A stretch of 64,000 nucleotides of DNA. Source: Phenylobacterium sp. Lineage in GTDB: Bacteria > Pseudomonadota > Alphaproteobacteria > Caulobacterales > Caulobacteraceae. Position 1 is the first letter of the stretch, and the number at the start of each line of letters is the position of its first letter. Below are positions 34,821 through 43,948 of the stretch, piece after piece. The position numbers were made by a program, and so were the translations under genes. A model generated the notes under the pieces. That model was not told where the DNA came from. It ran no database searches and saw only the letters and a list, made by a program, of their open reading frames with translations. Where the stretch lies: positions 62,001 to 126,000 of the forward strand of contig JAGOQB010000003.1 of the NCBI GenBank assembly GCA_017991675.1, read 5' to 3'.

Positions 34821-34944
34821 GTCATCCCGGTTTCGGCGCAGCCGAAGACCGGGACCCATGAACACCAGATCCCTCAGGCCACGCTCCATCTCACCGCCCC
34901 GGCGCGGATGGGTCCCGGTCTTGCTGCGCAAACCGGGATGTCAC
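34821..34944. repeat. dispersed palindromic repeat family B, copy 2
   Basis: A large inverted repeat with arms GTCATCCCGGTTTCGGCGCA and, about 100 bases later, the approximate complement ending in GTCAC. Both arms carry inner short hairpins and GGGACCCAT/ATGGGTCCC. Confidence 0.75.
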
Positions 34945-34967
34945 GCTTGCCCGCGCCCCAACCTCCC

Positions 34968-35057
34968 GCTCACCCCGGCGGAAGCCGGGGCCCAAGCGGG
35001 CTTTCGGGACCACAATCGGCTGTTCAGCTTGGATCCCGGCCTTCGCCAGGACGAGCG
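34968..35057. repeat. dispersed palindromic repeat family B, copy 3
   Basis: A degenerate copy with arms GCTCACCCCGGCGGAAGCCG and a complementary CGGCCTTCGCCAGGACGAGC, next to the hydrolase stop codon. Confidence 0.7.
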
Positions 35058-35060
35058 AAG

Positions 35061-35888
35061 CTAAACCCGCGCCTCGATCCAGGAGGCGATACCCCCCAGC
35101 ACGCCCTCCTTGCCGATGTCGGCCAGCAGGTCGTGATAGTGGCCCTCATAGAGCTTCAGGGTCTTATCCTTCGACCCGGCGTGGTCGTAGAAGAACTGGC
35201 TGCCCTTCGGCAGGGTCGCCTTGTCCTCGGTTCCATGCAGGATCAGCACCGGCAGGGTGATGCTCGGGATCTCCTTGGTCAGCCGCTCGTCGGCCCGCTG
35301 CAGCGCCGCCACGGTGATGCTCGGCTGGGTCTCGTCGTGGATCAGCGGGTCCTCGTTCATCGCCTTCACCGCCGCCGGATCGCGCGAGAAGTCGGCGTTC
35401 TTCAGCTTCAGCACCCCGATGTCGGGCGCCAGATGGCTGACGCCCTTGATCACCTGCAGGGCGATGTCCGGCGCCGGCACCCGGAAGGCGAAGCTCTCGC
35501 AGATCAGTCCGGCGATGTCGGCCTGGTGATCCAGGGCGTAGGTGCTGGCGATCACCCCGCCGGCGCTGTGGCCCAGCACATAGACCGGCAGGCCGAGGTC
35601 GCGGACCTTGGCGATGCCCACCGCCTGCGCCAGGTCGCCGACATACTCATCGACGTGCTCGACGTGGAACCGCTCGCCCTCCGACAGTCCGCGGCCGCGA
35701 TAGTCGTGGGCGTAGACCGCAAAGCCCTTGGCGGCCAATTGCTCGGCGACCCACAGGTACTGACCGCTGTGCGAGTTGAAGCCGTGGCTGATCACCACGA
35801 TCGCCTTGGGCGCGCCCGCCGGCCGCCATGAGCGCATGAAGATCTTGAGGCCGCCGGCCCCCTCGAAAGTCTCTTCGTTCGGAACCAT
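35061..35888 (-). CDS. alpha/beta hydrolase, monoacylglycerol-lipase like
   Basis: A 275-residue serine hydrolase. The oxyanion HG is in VVISHGFNSHSGQY, the nucleophile Ser in YVLGHSAGGV, and the acid and His are in LILHGTEDKAT and LYEGHYHDLL. HDYRGRGLSEGER is typical of the monoacylglycerol lipase/lysophospholipase group. It cleaves an ester, probably of a lipid. It lies downstream of, and on the same strand as, the acyl-CoA ligase across 79 bases. Confidence 0.9.
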   Translation of the reverse strand: MVPNEETFEGAGGLKIFMRSWRPAGAPKAIVVISHGFNSHSGQYLWVAEQLAAKGFAVYAHDYRGRGLSEGERFHVEHVDEYVGDLAQAVGIAKVRDLGLPVYVLGHSAGGVIASTYALDHQADIAGLICESFAFRVPAPDIALQVIKGVSHLAPDIGVLKLKNADFSRDPAAVKAMNEDPLIHDETQPSITVAALQRADERLTKEIPSITLPVLILHGTEDKATLPKGSQFFYDHAGSKDKTLKLYEGHYHDLLADIGKEGVLGGIASWIEARV

Positions 35889-35967
35889 GGCGCCCTCGCA
35901 AATTGTCAGGCGCGCAACCTAGCCCTCGACCGCCGAACGCCGCTATCCGAAATCGGTGACAGTCGCC

Positions 35968-37368
35968 TCAAGCCGCGAACGTGCCTGCATAGCGTTCACG
36001 CAGCAGGTTCTTCTGCACCTTGCCCATGGCGTTGCGCGGCAGCTCGTCGACGAAGAACACCTTCTTGGGCGTCTTGAACGCCGCCAGCCGCTCGCGCAGC
36101 GCGCCGATCATCGCGCCCTCGTCGCCGGTTCCGATCACCACCGCCGCCACCGCCTCGCCGAAGTCCGGGTGCGGCAGGCCGATCACCGCGCTTTCGGTCA
36201 CGCCGTCCATCTCGTCGAGGATCAGCTCGATCTCCTTGGGATAGACGTTGAAGCCGCCGGAGATGATCAGGTCCTTGGCCCGGCCGCTGATCCACACCCG
36301 GCCGTCGGCGTCCTGGCGCCCGACGTCGCCGGTCTTGAAGAACCCGTCGGCGGTGAACTCCTCGGCGGTCTTCTCCGGCATCTGCCAGTAGCCGCCGAAC
36401 ACGCTCGGCCCCCGGATCTCGATGACGCCGGTCGCCTCGCCGCCGCCGATCCGCAGTTCCACGCCCGGCAGCGGATAGCCGACGCTGCCGGCGATCCGCT
36501 CGCCGTCCAGCGGGTTGGAGGTGATGATCACCGCCTCGCTCATGCCGTAGCGCTCCAGGATCGCCTGCCCCGTCCGCGCTTCGAACTCGGCGAAGGTCGA
36601 TTCCAGCAGCGGCGCCGAGCCGCTGATGAACACCCGCATGTGCGCAGAGGCCTCGCGGGTGAAGGCCGGATTGGCCAGCAGCCGGGTGTAGAAGGTCGGC
36701 ACCCCCATCATCACGGTCGATTTCGGCAGGCCGGCCAGCACCTGCGCATCGTCGTACTTGGCCAGCCACACCATCGGCGCGCCCGACAGCAACGCGCAGT
36801 GCAGCGCCACGAACAGCCCATGCACATGGAAGATCGGCAGGGCGTGCAGCAGCACGTCGCTCTCGCTGAACCCCCAGGCCGCATGCAGCGCCTGGGCGTT
36901 GGCCGCCAGGGCGCCGTGGCTCAGCATCGCGCCCTTCGAGCGCCCGGTGGTCCCCGAGGTGTAGATGATCGCGGCGAGGTCGTCCTCGCTGCGCGCCAGG
37001 GTCTCGGCCAGCGGCGCGCGGCTGCGCGCGTCGGCGACCAGCTCCACCGCGTCCTCGACGAACAGCACCGGCTGGGCGTCGTCGATGAAGTAGTCGATCT
37101 CGGCCTCGGTATAGGCGGTGTTCAGCGGCAGGAAGACCGCCCCGATCTTCAGGGTCGCCAGATAGACGACCACCGCCTCGACGCTCTTCTCCGACTGCAG
37201 CGCCACCCGGTCGCCGGGCTCGACCTCATACTCGACCAGCAACGCCGCCGTCCGCGCCACGTCCTCCTCCAGCGCCCCGTACGACACCTCCCGCCCGTCC
37301 GGCAGGATGAACGCCGGCCTGGAGCGATCGGCGGGAAAGCGGGAAGCGAGCAGCGCGTAGAGGTTCAT
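35968..37368 (-). CDS. acyl-CoA synthetase, malonyl-CoA synthetase (MatB) like
   Basis: A 466-residue AMP-forming ligase. The adenylation motifs are AAIIYTSGTTGRSKGAMLSH, YGMSEAVI, KTGDVGR and the C-terminal SGGFNVYPKEIE with the catalytic Lys in LPRNAMGKVQKN. LLHALPIFHVHGLFVALHCA is close to the malonyl-CoA synthetase (MatB) consensus, so it may activate malonate or a methyl-substituted malonate; another short acid is possible. The ATG at 37368 (MNLYALLASRFPA) is chosen over the longer frame, which would run into a repeat element. Confidence 0.85.
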   Translation of the reverse strand: MNLYALLASRFPADRSRPAFILPDGREVSYGALEEDVARTAALLVEYEVEPGDRVALQSEKSVEAVVVYLATLKIGAVFLPLNTAYTEAEIDYFIDDAQPVLFVEDAVELVADARSRAPLAETLARSEDDLAAIIYTSGTTGRSKGAMLSHGALAANAQALHAAWGFSESDVLLHALPIFHVHGLFVALHCALLSGAPMVWLAKYDDAQVLAGLPKSTVMMGVPTFYTRLLANPAFTREASAHMRVFISGSAPLLESTFAEFEARTGQAILERYGMSEAVIITSNPLDGERIAGSVGYPLPGVELRIGGGEATGVIEIRGPSVFGGYWQMPEKTAEEFTADGFFKTGDVGRQDADGRVWISGRAKDLIISGGFNVYPKEIELILDEMDGVTESAVIGLPHPDFGEAVAAVVIGTGDEGAMIGALRERLAAFKTPKKVFFVDELPRNAMGKVQKNLLRERYAGTFAA

Positions 37369-37418
37369 GCGCCCTGCGTAGCGGGTCTCATGAACCGCGA
37401 GAAGCCCCACCCCCAATT

Positions 37419-37550
37419 GCTCCCCCCTGGGGGAGCTGTCGGCCGCATGGCCGACTGAGGGGGACTTTGACTCAAGCAGTTTGAGAGCAGTCCCCCTCCG
37501 TCTCGTCGCTTCGCGCCGATCCACCTCCCCCAAAGAGGGGAGGAACTAGA
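37419..37550. repeat. dispersed palindromic repeat family A, copy 3
   Basis: The same unit as at 25933 and 34693, with CTCCCCCC/GGGGGAG, GTCGGCC/GGCCGAC, TCCCCCTCCGTCTC and a final CCTCCCC/GGGGAGG hairpin, ending in GAACTAG like copy 2. It fills part of the 388-base gap 37369-37756, which contains only this and the next repeat. Confidence 0.85.
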
Positions 37551-37633
37551 TTGCGAAGCGCGGCGACGGCGTGCGCGACTGCCGGCCCTCGCAGCCTGCC
37601 CCTCGCCGAGCCTAGACGCCGCTCCGCGCCGCC

Positions 37634-37721
37634 TCCCCTCACCCGACCTCTCCCCTCGAGCGGGGAGAGGAGAAAAAGAGCGCGTCCCCTCTCCCCTGGG
37701 GGAGAGGGCTAGGGTGAGGGG
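37634..37721. repeat. dispersed palindromic repeat family C
   Basis: An inverted repeat whose outer arms are CCCCTCACCC and GGGTGAGGGG. Inside lie two hairpins: CTCTCCCCTCGAGCGGGGAG (CTCCCC paired with GGGGAG) and a CTCTCCCC/GGGGAGAG pair. It is the only copy seen in the window. Confidence 0.7.
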
Positions 37722-37756
37722 GGCACGGCCCATCAGCCAGCCACACCGTCCGCCCC

Positions 37757-38224
37757 CTAAACCGGCAGCGCTGTCGTGAACTTGATCTGCTCCATGGCGA
37801 AGGCCGAACTCACGTCGTTCAGCGGCGCCGTCGCGATCAGCCGCTTGTAGAACCGGTCATAGGCGGCGATGTCCGACACCACGACCTTCAGCAGGTAGTC
37901 GGTCTCCCCGGCCAGCCGGTAGATCTCCACCACCTCGGCCAGGGCCGAGGCGCCCTTGGCGAACTGGGCCAGCCAGTCCTCGTCGTGGCGGCTGGTCTTC
38001 AGCGAGACGAACACCACCAGCCCCAGATTCAGCTTCTCGCGGTTCAGCAGCGCGACCTTGCGGTCGATCACGCCTTCGTCGGTCAGCCGCTTGACCCGCT
38101 TCCAGCACGGCGTCTGCGACAGCCCCACCCGCTCGGCCAGCTCGGCCACCGGGATCGTGGCGTCCGCCTGCAGCTCACGCAGGATTCGCCGATCCGTCGG
38201 GTCCAGGAGAACACCGCCCACCAC
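37757..38224 (-). CDS. Lrp/AsnC-family transcriptional regulator
   Basis: A 155-residue regulator: the N-terminal HTH (VAELAERVGLSQTPCWKRVK) and the C-terminal ligand-binding RAM domain with GETDYLLKVVVSDIAAYDRF. Lrp-type proteins sense amino acids. The start is a GTG at 38224 or the next GTG. It is divergent from the DUF6356/YeiH pair with a 113-base gap and probably controls it or itself. Confidence 0.9.
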   Translation of the reverse strand: MVGGVLLDPTDRRILRELQADATIPVAELAERVGLSQTPCWKRVKRLTDEGVIDRKVALLNREKLNLGLVVFVSLKTSRHDEDWLAQFAKGASALAEVVEIYRLAGETDYLLKVVVSDIAAYDRFYKRLIATAPLNDVSSAFAMEQIKFTTALPV

Positions 38225-38337
38225 TCACGCTCCCTTCGAAGAACATTCTTCTCCATTTTGCGCGAACAGCGACAACTTCGACAACGCCTTTCTCGCCGCG
38301 CGCCGCCATCCTTCGCCCCACAGCGAGGGAGAGTTTC

Positions 38338-38574
38338 ATGTTGGACGCGTTCAACCGGCATCCGAGTTCCGTGGGCGAGAGCTATGGCCAGCACCTCGCC
38401 CAGGCCTCGAGCTTCGGCGCGACCATGATCACCGCCGGGGCCGCTTGCCTGGTGCACGCCATCTTCCCGTTCTGGTTCGAGAAGACCGCCAGCCTGTGCG
38501 TCCAGCGCCTGCACGCCCAGATGGCCGCCCGCGGCCGTCCCGACGCGACCGCCCCCAAGGTCGTTCAGGCGTGA
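38338..38574 (+). CDS. DUF6356 family small membrane protein
   Basis: A 78-residue protein with the pattern HPSSVGESYGQHLAQASSFG, then a hydrophobic segment MITAGAACLVHAIFPFWF, matching DUF6356. Function is unknown; one membrane-associated helix is likely. The stop overlaps the GTG start of the YeiH-type transporter (GTGA), so the two are translated together. Confidence 0.8.
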   Translation: MLDAFNRHPSSVGESYGQHLAQASSFGATMITAGAACLVHAIFPFWFEKTASLCVQRLHAQMAARGRPDATAPKVVQA

Positions 38575-39566
38575 CGCATCTGCCGCTGTCGGTCGGGCAT
38601 GCGCGCCATCCGCTGGTCGGCGGCCTGGCGCTCGGCCTGATCGCGCTCGCCGCCCTGATGCTCGGCCGCGCCAGCGGCTTTCCGGCCCCGATCATCGCCG
38701 CCGTCGCCGGCATGGGCCTGGGCCTCGCCGGCTGGTCGGCCGCACTCGGCCCGGCGCTCTGCTGGTGGGCCAAGCCGGGCCTCAAGACCGGCGTCGCCCT
38801 GCTCGGGGCCCAGATCGCCTTCGCCGAACTCGCCGCGCTTGGCCTGCCGGTGGCGCTGGCCAGCGGCGGGGTGGTGATGGCCAGCCTCGGGGCCGGAACC
38901 GGCATCGGCCTGCTGGCCGGCCTGCCGCTGGTCGAGGCGCTGATCGCCGCCAGCGCCGTCTCGATCTGCGGCGCCTCGGCCGCCATGGCCGCCGCCAGCG
39001 CCCTGCCCGAAAGCGACGCCAGCCGCCGCACCACCGCCCTGGTCGTGGTCGGCGTCAACCTGCTCTCGACTCTCGCCATGGTCGCCTATCCGCTGATCGC
39101 CCGGCATTTCGGGTTCAGCGAGCGCCAGACCGGCGTCTTCCTGGGCCTCTCGATCCACGACGTCGCCCAGGTGGTCGCCGCCGGCCAGTCGGTCTCGCCC
39201 AGCGTCGAGGCCTCGGCCGCCCTCTCCAAGCTTTCGCGCGTGCTCTGGCTGGGACCGGTGATCGTCGCCGTCGGCCTGTCGATGGGCATGCAGGCCCGCG
39301 CTCGCCGCTTCCCGCTGCCGCCGCTGTTCGTCTGGGCCTTCGCCGCCATGATGGCCGCGCGCAGCTTCGGCCTGATCCCCGCCGCCCTGCTGCCGGCCCT
39401 GGCGCTCGCCTCGCAACTGCTGCTGCTCGGCGGCGTCGCGGCGATCAGCGCCCAGGTCGCCCCGCGCGACCTGCTGCGCATCGAACCGAAGCTCGCCTGG
39501 ACCCTGGTCGCCGCCACCGGCGTCATCGCCCTGCTGGCGGCGGCGACGAGTCTGACGCTGGTCTAA
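38571..39566 (+). CDS. YeiH/UPF0324-type putative anion exporter
   Basis: A 331-residue membrane protein with about ten hydrophobic segments. KPGLKTGVALLGAQIAFAEL, SICGASAAMAAASA and GLSIHDVAQVVAAGQSV are hallmarks of the YeiH family, often called sulfate exporters although transport has rarely been shown. The start is a GTG overlapping the upstream stop; the frame continues upstream only as a shadow of other genes. It ends at the edge of a family B repeat. Confidence 0.88.
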   Translation: MTHLPLSVGHARHPLVGGLALGLIALAALMLGRASGFPAPIIAAVAGMGLGLAGWSAALGPALCWWAKPGLKTGVALLGAQIAFAELAALGLPVALASGGVVMASLGAGTGIGLLAGLPLVEALIAASAVSICGASAAMAAASALPESDASRRTTALVVVGVNLLSTLAMVAYPLIARHFGFSERQTGVFLGLSIHDVAQVVAAGQSVSPSVEASAALSKLSRVLWLGPVIVAVGLSMGMQARARRFPLPPLFVWAFAAMMAARSFGLIPAALLPALALASQLLLLGGVAAISAQVAPRDLLRIEPKLAWTLVAATGVIALLAAATSLTLV

Positions 39567-39573
39567 TGAAACG

Positions 39574-39662
39574 CGCTCATCCCCGCGGAGGCGGGGACCC
39601 AAGCTGCATTGGGGTCTCGGTGGTGAGTCCGCATGGATCCCCGCCTCCGCGGGGATGAGCGG
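39574..39662. repeat. dispersed palindromic repeat family B, copy 4
   Basis: Arms GCTCATCCCCGCGGAGGCGG and CCGCCTCCGCGGGGATGAGC are perfect complements, with GACCCAAGC next to the left arm. It lies between the convergent YeiH and astB genes and could fold into a very stable stem. Confidence 0.85.
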
Positions 39663-39664
39663 AG

Positions 39665-40936
39665 TCAGATCACAGCCTCGAGCGCCGCATGCGCTTCCCG
39701 CGCCTGGGCCCAGAGCTCCGGCTTCACCAGGTCTCCCGGCGCGATCTGCTCGGGCCAGTGCGAGACCACCACCTTGGCCAGGCTGGTCCAGCGCGCCTCG
39801 TCGAGGATGAAGCGCGGGTCGATCCCGGCCAGGCCCGGCCCGTCGACCGGGACCCGCAGGCGCAGGCAGGCCGGCCCGCCGCCATTGCGCATGCTCTCGC
39901 GCACGTCGACCACCACCGCCCGCTCGATCGGATTGTCGCCGGCCAGCACCGCCTCGACCGCCGCCCAGGCCGCCGGGTTCTCCTGCGCGTCCGACGGCAG
40001 GATCAGGGCCATGCCGCCGCCGGACAGGCTGACCAGCTGCGAATTGAACAGATAGGACGACACCGCGTCCTCCAGGCTGACCCCGAAAGTCTCGACCACG
40101 TGCAGGTTCGGCAGCCGCGCGCGCAGCTCGCGGTACAGCCCGGCCGGATCGGCGAAGGCCTGCGGATGGACCAGCAGCACGTTCTGGTTCGCGACCGCCA
40201 CCACGTCGTTATGGAAGGCGCCGGCCTGCACCGCGGCCTCGTTCTGCAGCCCATAGAAGGTCCGATCACCCGCCAACCCGGCCAGCCGCGCGACCGCCTG
40301 GCTGGCGCGCAGGCTCTGGCGCTCGGGGAACGCCCCGCCCCGGCTCGCCTCGCCATGCACGAAGACGTTGAGGCCCGGCGCGCCATGGCTGGCCGCCAGC
40401 CGCATGTGGTTGGCCGCCCCCTCGTCGCCGAAGTGCCGCGCACTGGCCAGCGGCCCGTGCACCGCGAACCGGTCCTGGCTGGCGAACACCCGCTTCAGCA
40501 GCGCGAAGGTCTCGGCCGCCTCGAAGCTCCGATGCAGCATCCCGGCGAGGTTGGCGGTGACCAGGTGCACCCGCCCGTCGCCGGTGTCGGGCGCGGCCAG
40601 CACGGTCGCCGCATTGGCCCGCCACATGCTCGAGGCCGAGCACGCCGCCCGCAGCAGCGCCAGATCCTGCTCGGCCGCCGCCGCCAGCACCTCGTCGTCG
40701 CCGCCCGCAAACCCGAACCCGCGCAGCGCGTCCGCCGCCGGGCGCAGCGGCGGCGGCAGAAAGCCCTGGGTCAGGCCCAGCTCCATCGCCGTCCGCATCT
40801 TGGCCAGCCCCTGCAGCGCCGCCGCGCGCGGATAGGAGACCTCGCCGAAGTTCGTCTGACTGGCGACATTACCGACCGACAGGCCCGCATAGTTGTGGGT
40901 CGGCCCCGGCAGGCCGTCGAAATTGACCTCGATCAC
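39665..40936 (-). CDS. astB: N-succinylarginine dihydrolase
   Basis: A 423-residue enzyme that removes two ammonia groups and CO2 from N2-succinylarginine to give N2-succinylornithine in the arginine succinyltransferase (AST) pathway. The N-terminus [20 protein letters not shown] is diagnostic, and the catalytic Cys is in [15 protein letters not shown]. It starts with GTG overlapping the stop of astD (GTGA). It is the last gene of the astA-astD-astB set. The next gene on this strand is on the far side of the convergent YeiH gene. Confidence 0.93.
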   Translation of the reverse strand: MIEVNFDGLPGPTHNYAGLSVGNVASQTNFGEVSYPRAAALQGLAKMRTAMELGLTQGFLPPPLRPAADALRGFGFAGGDDEVLAAAAEQDLALLRAACSASSMWRANAATVLAAPDTGDGRVHLVTANLAGMLHRSFEAAETFALLKRVFASQDRFAVHGPLASARHFGDEGAANHMRLAASHGAPGLNVFVHGEASRGGAFPERQSLRASQAVARLAGLAGDRTFYGLQNEAAVQAGAFHNDVVAVANQNVLLVHPQAFADPAGLYRELRARLPNLHVVETFGVSLEDAVSSYLFNSQLVSLSGGGMALILPSDAQENPAAWAAVEAVLAGDNPIERAVVVDVRESMRNGGGPACLRLRVPVDGPGLAGIDPRFILDEARWTSLAKVVVSHWPEQIAPGDLVKPELWAQAREAHAALEAVI

Positions 40937-42342
40937 GGGGCCAGCCCCGCGCCGATGCGGAAGTCGAGGCTCGCCGCCTCCATGCTCGCCACCGGATAGG
41001 CGCAGTAGTCGGCTGCGTAATAGGCGCTGGGCCGATGGTTGCCCGACAGCCCCGGTCCGCCGAACGGCGCAGTGGCCGACGCCCCGGTGGTCGGCCGGTT
41101 CCAGTTGACGATCCCGGCTCGCGCCCGGCTCCAGAAGTCGCGATAGCGCGCCGCATCGTCGCTCAGCAGCCCCGCCGCCAGGCCAAAGCGCGTGGCGTTG
41201 GCGGCGCCGATCGCCGCGTCCCAGTCCTTGGCGCGGACCAGCTGCAGCAGCGGCCCGAAGTTCTCGGCGTCCGGCGCCGCCACGTCGGTCACGTCGATCA
41301 GGCCCGGCGTCAGGAACGGCTTGCCGGCCTCGAGCCGGCGCATCTGGCGGATCGCGCTGCCGCCCAGCCGCGCCTGCGCGTCCAGCAGCCCCTGCGCGCT
41401 GCCCAGGTCGATCACCGGCCCCATGAACGGCCCCGGCTCATCGAACGGCGCGCCCACCACGATGCGGTCGATCAGGGCGACCAGCGCCTCCACGACGCGC
41501 TCGCCCGCCGCGCCCTGCGGCACGATCAGCCGCCGCGCGCACGAACAGCGCTGCCCCGCCGAGACATAGGCCGACTGCACGATCAGGTGCGCGGCGCTCT
41601 CGGCGTCGGCCACGTCCCAGACCACCAGCGGATTGTTGCCGCCCAGCTCCAGGGCGACGATCTTCTGCGGCTGGTCGGCCAGGGCCAGATGGATCGCCCG
41701 TCCGGCCGCGACGCCGCCGGTGAACAGCACCCCGTCGATCCCGTCATGGGCCACCAGCGCCTTGGCGATCTCCGCCCCGCCGACCACCACCTGCAGCACT
41801 TCGCCCGGCACGCCGGCCTCGCGCCACAGCTCAGCCAACAGCAGGCCGCTGGCCGGGGTCTTCTCGCTCGGCTTGAACACCACCGCGTTGCCGGCCAGCA
41901 GCGCCGGAGCGATGTGGCCGTTGGGCAGGTGCATCGGAAAATTGAACGGCCCGATCACCGCCAGCACCCCATGCGGCCGGTGCGCCAGCCGCGCCTGCCC
42001 GCCGGGCACATCGCTGCTCCGCTCGCCGGCCCGCTCGGCCTGGGCCTTGATCGAAACCTCGACCTTGCCGGCGACGGTGTCGGCCTCGGTCAGGGTCTCC
42101 CAGTACGGCTTGCCGGTCTCGCGGCTCAGCAGGGTGGCGATCTGCTCGCGCCGCGCCTTGGCCAGCGCCGCAAAGGCTCGCGCCACCGCATGACGCTCCT
42201 CCAGCGGCCGGCGCGACCAGGCGGTAAAGCCCGCCCGCGCCCGCGCCAGTACGCCGTCCAGCGCGGCCGGCTCGGCGGCCGGGCCGCGCCAGACGACCTC
42301 GCCGGTGCAGGGATCGGTGGAGACGATCTCAGAATTCGACAT
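40933..42342 (-). CDS. astD: N-succinylglutamate 5-semialdehyde dehydrogenase
   Basis: A 469-residue aldehyde dehydrogenase converting succinylglutamate semialdehyde to succinylglutamate with NAD. The catalytic Glu is in [14 protein letters not shown] and the Cys in [32 protein letters not shown] is typical of AstD. It overlaps astA by 14 bases and astB by 4, so the operon is tightly coupled. Length and motifs are complete. Confidence 0.93.
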   Translation of the reverse strand: MSNSEIVSTDPCTGEVVWRGPAAEPAALDGVLARARAGFTAWSRRPLEERHAVARAFAALAKARREQIATLLSRETGKPYWETLTEADTVAGKVEVSIKAQAERAGERSSDVPGGQARLAHRPHGVLAVIGPFNFPMHLPNGHIAPALLAGNAVVFKPSEKTPASGLLLAELWREAGVPGEVLQVVVGGAEIAKALVAHDGIDGVLFTGGVAAGRAIHLALADQPQKIVALELGGNNPLVVWDVADAESAAHLIVQSAYVSAGQRCSCARRLIVPQGAAGERVVEALVALIDRIVVGAPFDEPGPFMGPVIDLGSAQGLLDAQARLGGSAIRQMRRLEAGKPFLTPGLIDVTDVAAPDAENFGPLLQLVRAKDWDAAIGAANATRFGLAAGLLSDDAARYRDFWSRARAGIVNWNRPTTGASATAPFGGPGLSGNHRPSAYYAADYCAYPVASMEAASLDFRIGAGLAP

Positions 42343-43342
42343 GACGGATCAGGTCTCCTGCTTGCACGTTCAGAACGGCCGCCAGCTCGGGACTGATCCG
42401 CAGCCCCGCCTCGCCGGTCAGCACCCGCCCGCGCGAGGCCCGAAAGCCCTCGACCGCCCCGGCGCAGGCCAGCACCTCGACCCCGTCCTCGCAGGGCCCG
42501 ATCTCGAGCACCGTCCCCACCCGGCTGTCGCGCACCGCCTTCAGGCTGTCGATGTCGGCGACCATGGTCGGGCCGGCGTCGAAGATGTCGATGCAGCCTT
42601 CGAACCGGAAGCCCTCCTCGGTCAGCAGCGCGTGCGCCCGCGCCCCGTCGGGATGGAACTGGCCGACCGACAGCGCCGCGTCGGTCGGCAGCAGGTTCAG
42701 GTACAGCGGATACTTCGGCCCCAGGTCGGCGATCACCTGCTTGCCGGCGCCGACGCTGATCCGGTCGGCCTCCTTGAACTCCAGGCCGTAGAACTTGCGA
42801 CCCACCGCTTCCCAGAACGGCGAGCGGCCGTCCGCGTCCTGATAGCCGCGCAGCTCCGAGACCACCCGGTCGCCGAACCAGTCGCGATGCTCGGCCATGA
42901 ACAGGTAGCGCGAGCGCGCCATCAGCCGCCCGCCGGCCAGCCCGCGCAGGCCGGGCCGCACGAACAGCCCGCCGACCTCCGCCGACCCGTCATAGTCGTT
43001 CACCGGCGTCAGGATGGTGTTCTCCACCACCTTGCCCAGCGCCTGCGAGGTCTGGCGCAGGCGGCCGATGCGATAGGAGTAGAACGGCCAGTCGCCGCCC
43101 ACGCTCGGGAAAATACAGCCCGTGCCCACCACCTCGCCGCCGGCCTCCATAACCAGCAGGATCTGGCTGCCGGCCTTGCGGTTCCCGGCCAGCGCGTCGG
43201 CGCTGGCCTTGAGCAGCCCCAGCAGGCGCTCGCGGCAAGGCGGCAGATTGGTCATGCCCAGCCCGGCGCTCAGCGCCAGGGCATGCAGGGATTCAAGGTC
43301 GGTCAGGGCGGCCGGGCGGATCACGACGCCGGTGTTGATCAT
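42329..43342 (-). CDS. astA: arginine N-succinyltransferase
   Basis: A 337-residue enzyme that succinylates arginine with succinyl-CoA, the first step of AST breakdown. LFVRPGLRGLAGGRLMARSR, DWFGDRVVSELRGYQDADGR and SPFWEAVGRKFYGLEF are strong family stretches. The ATG at 43342 has GGAGGA upstream; an in-frame codon at 43363 would add seven residues. It is divergent from an Lrp-type regulator with a gap of 60 bases. astC and astE are not in the window, so the aminotransferase and final hydrolase must be elsewhere. Confidence 0.93.
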   Translation of the reverse strand: MINTGVVIRPAALTDLESLHALALSAGLGMTNLPPCRERLLGLLKASADALAGNRKAGSQILLVMEAGGEVVGTGCIFPSVGGDWPFYSYRIGRLRQTSQALGKVVENTILTPVNDYDGSAEVGGLFVRPGLRGLAGGRLMARSRYLFMAEHRDWFGDRVVSELRGYQDADGRSPFWEAVGRKFYGLEFKEADRISVGAGKQVIADLGPKYPLYLNLLPTDAALSVGQFHPDGARAHALLTEEGFRFEGCIDIFDAGPTMVADIDSLKAVRDSRVGTVLEIGPCEDGVEVLACAGAVEGFRASRGRVLTGEAGLRISPELAAVLNVQAGDLIRHVEF

Positions 43343-43402
43343 GGCATCCTCCGCAGAAATCATCGAAGCCTTAGATGCTTATTGTGCTAGGGCTTGGCCA
43401 AA

Positions 43403-43942
43403 ATGGGCGGCGGAAGACCAGGTCTTGCTCCGCAGATACTGCGGCGGGAACAGGCCTTGGACGGATATCCTTCGCTCGACCGGATCGACCTCAAGATCCT
43501 GGCGAATCTGCAGGCCGACGGCCGCATCACTAACCAGGCCCTGGCCGACAAGGTCGCCCTCTCGCCCAGCGCCTGCCTGGCCCGCGTGCGGCGCCTCGAG
43601 GCCGAAAAGCTGATCCTCGGCTACCACGCCCGCCTGGACATCGAGCGCATCCGCCCGACCGTCACCGTCTATGGCGAGGTCACCCTCAAGAGCCACCGCC
43701 CCGCCGACCTGCTGCACTTCGAAGCCGTGCTCCTGCAGGTCCCCGAAGTGGTCGAGGCCGCCCAGGTCTCCGGGCCGTACGACTACCTGATCAAGGTCGT
43801 GTGCCCCGACGTCCGCGCCTGGGGCGAACTGGCCGACCGCCTGCTGCAGGAAGACCTCGGCGTCGACAAGATCGCCTCTCACATCCTGATGAAGGACGCC
43901 AAGCCCTTCACCGGCGCCCCGGTGAGCGCGGGCCAGCGGTAG
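43403..43942 (+). CDS. Lrp/AsnC-family regulator, probable ast regulator
   Basis: A regulator of up to 179 residues. The HTH is NQALADKVALSPSACLARVR and the RAM domain contains SGPYDYLIKVVCPDVRAWGE. It is divergent from astA, which makes arginine-responsive control of the ast operon the simplest guess. The ATG at 43403 gives an 18-residue N-terminal extension; a TTG at 43457 (DGYPSLDRIDLKIL follows) gives a more typical length, so the start is uncertain. Confidence 0.87.
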   Translation: MGGGRPGLAPQILRREQALDGYPSLDRIDLKILANLQADGRITNQALADKVALSPSACLARVRRLEAEKLILGYHARLDIERIRPTVTVYGEVTLKSHRPADLLHFEAVLLQVPEVVEAAQVSGPYDYLIKVVCPDVRAWGELADRLLQEDLGVDKIASHILMKDAKPFTGAPVSAGQR

Positions 43943-43948
43943 CTGGTT

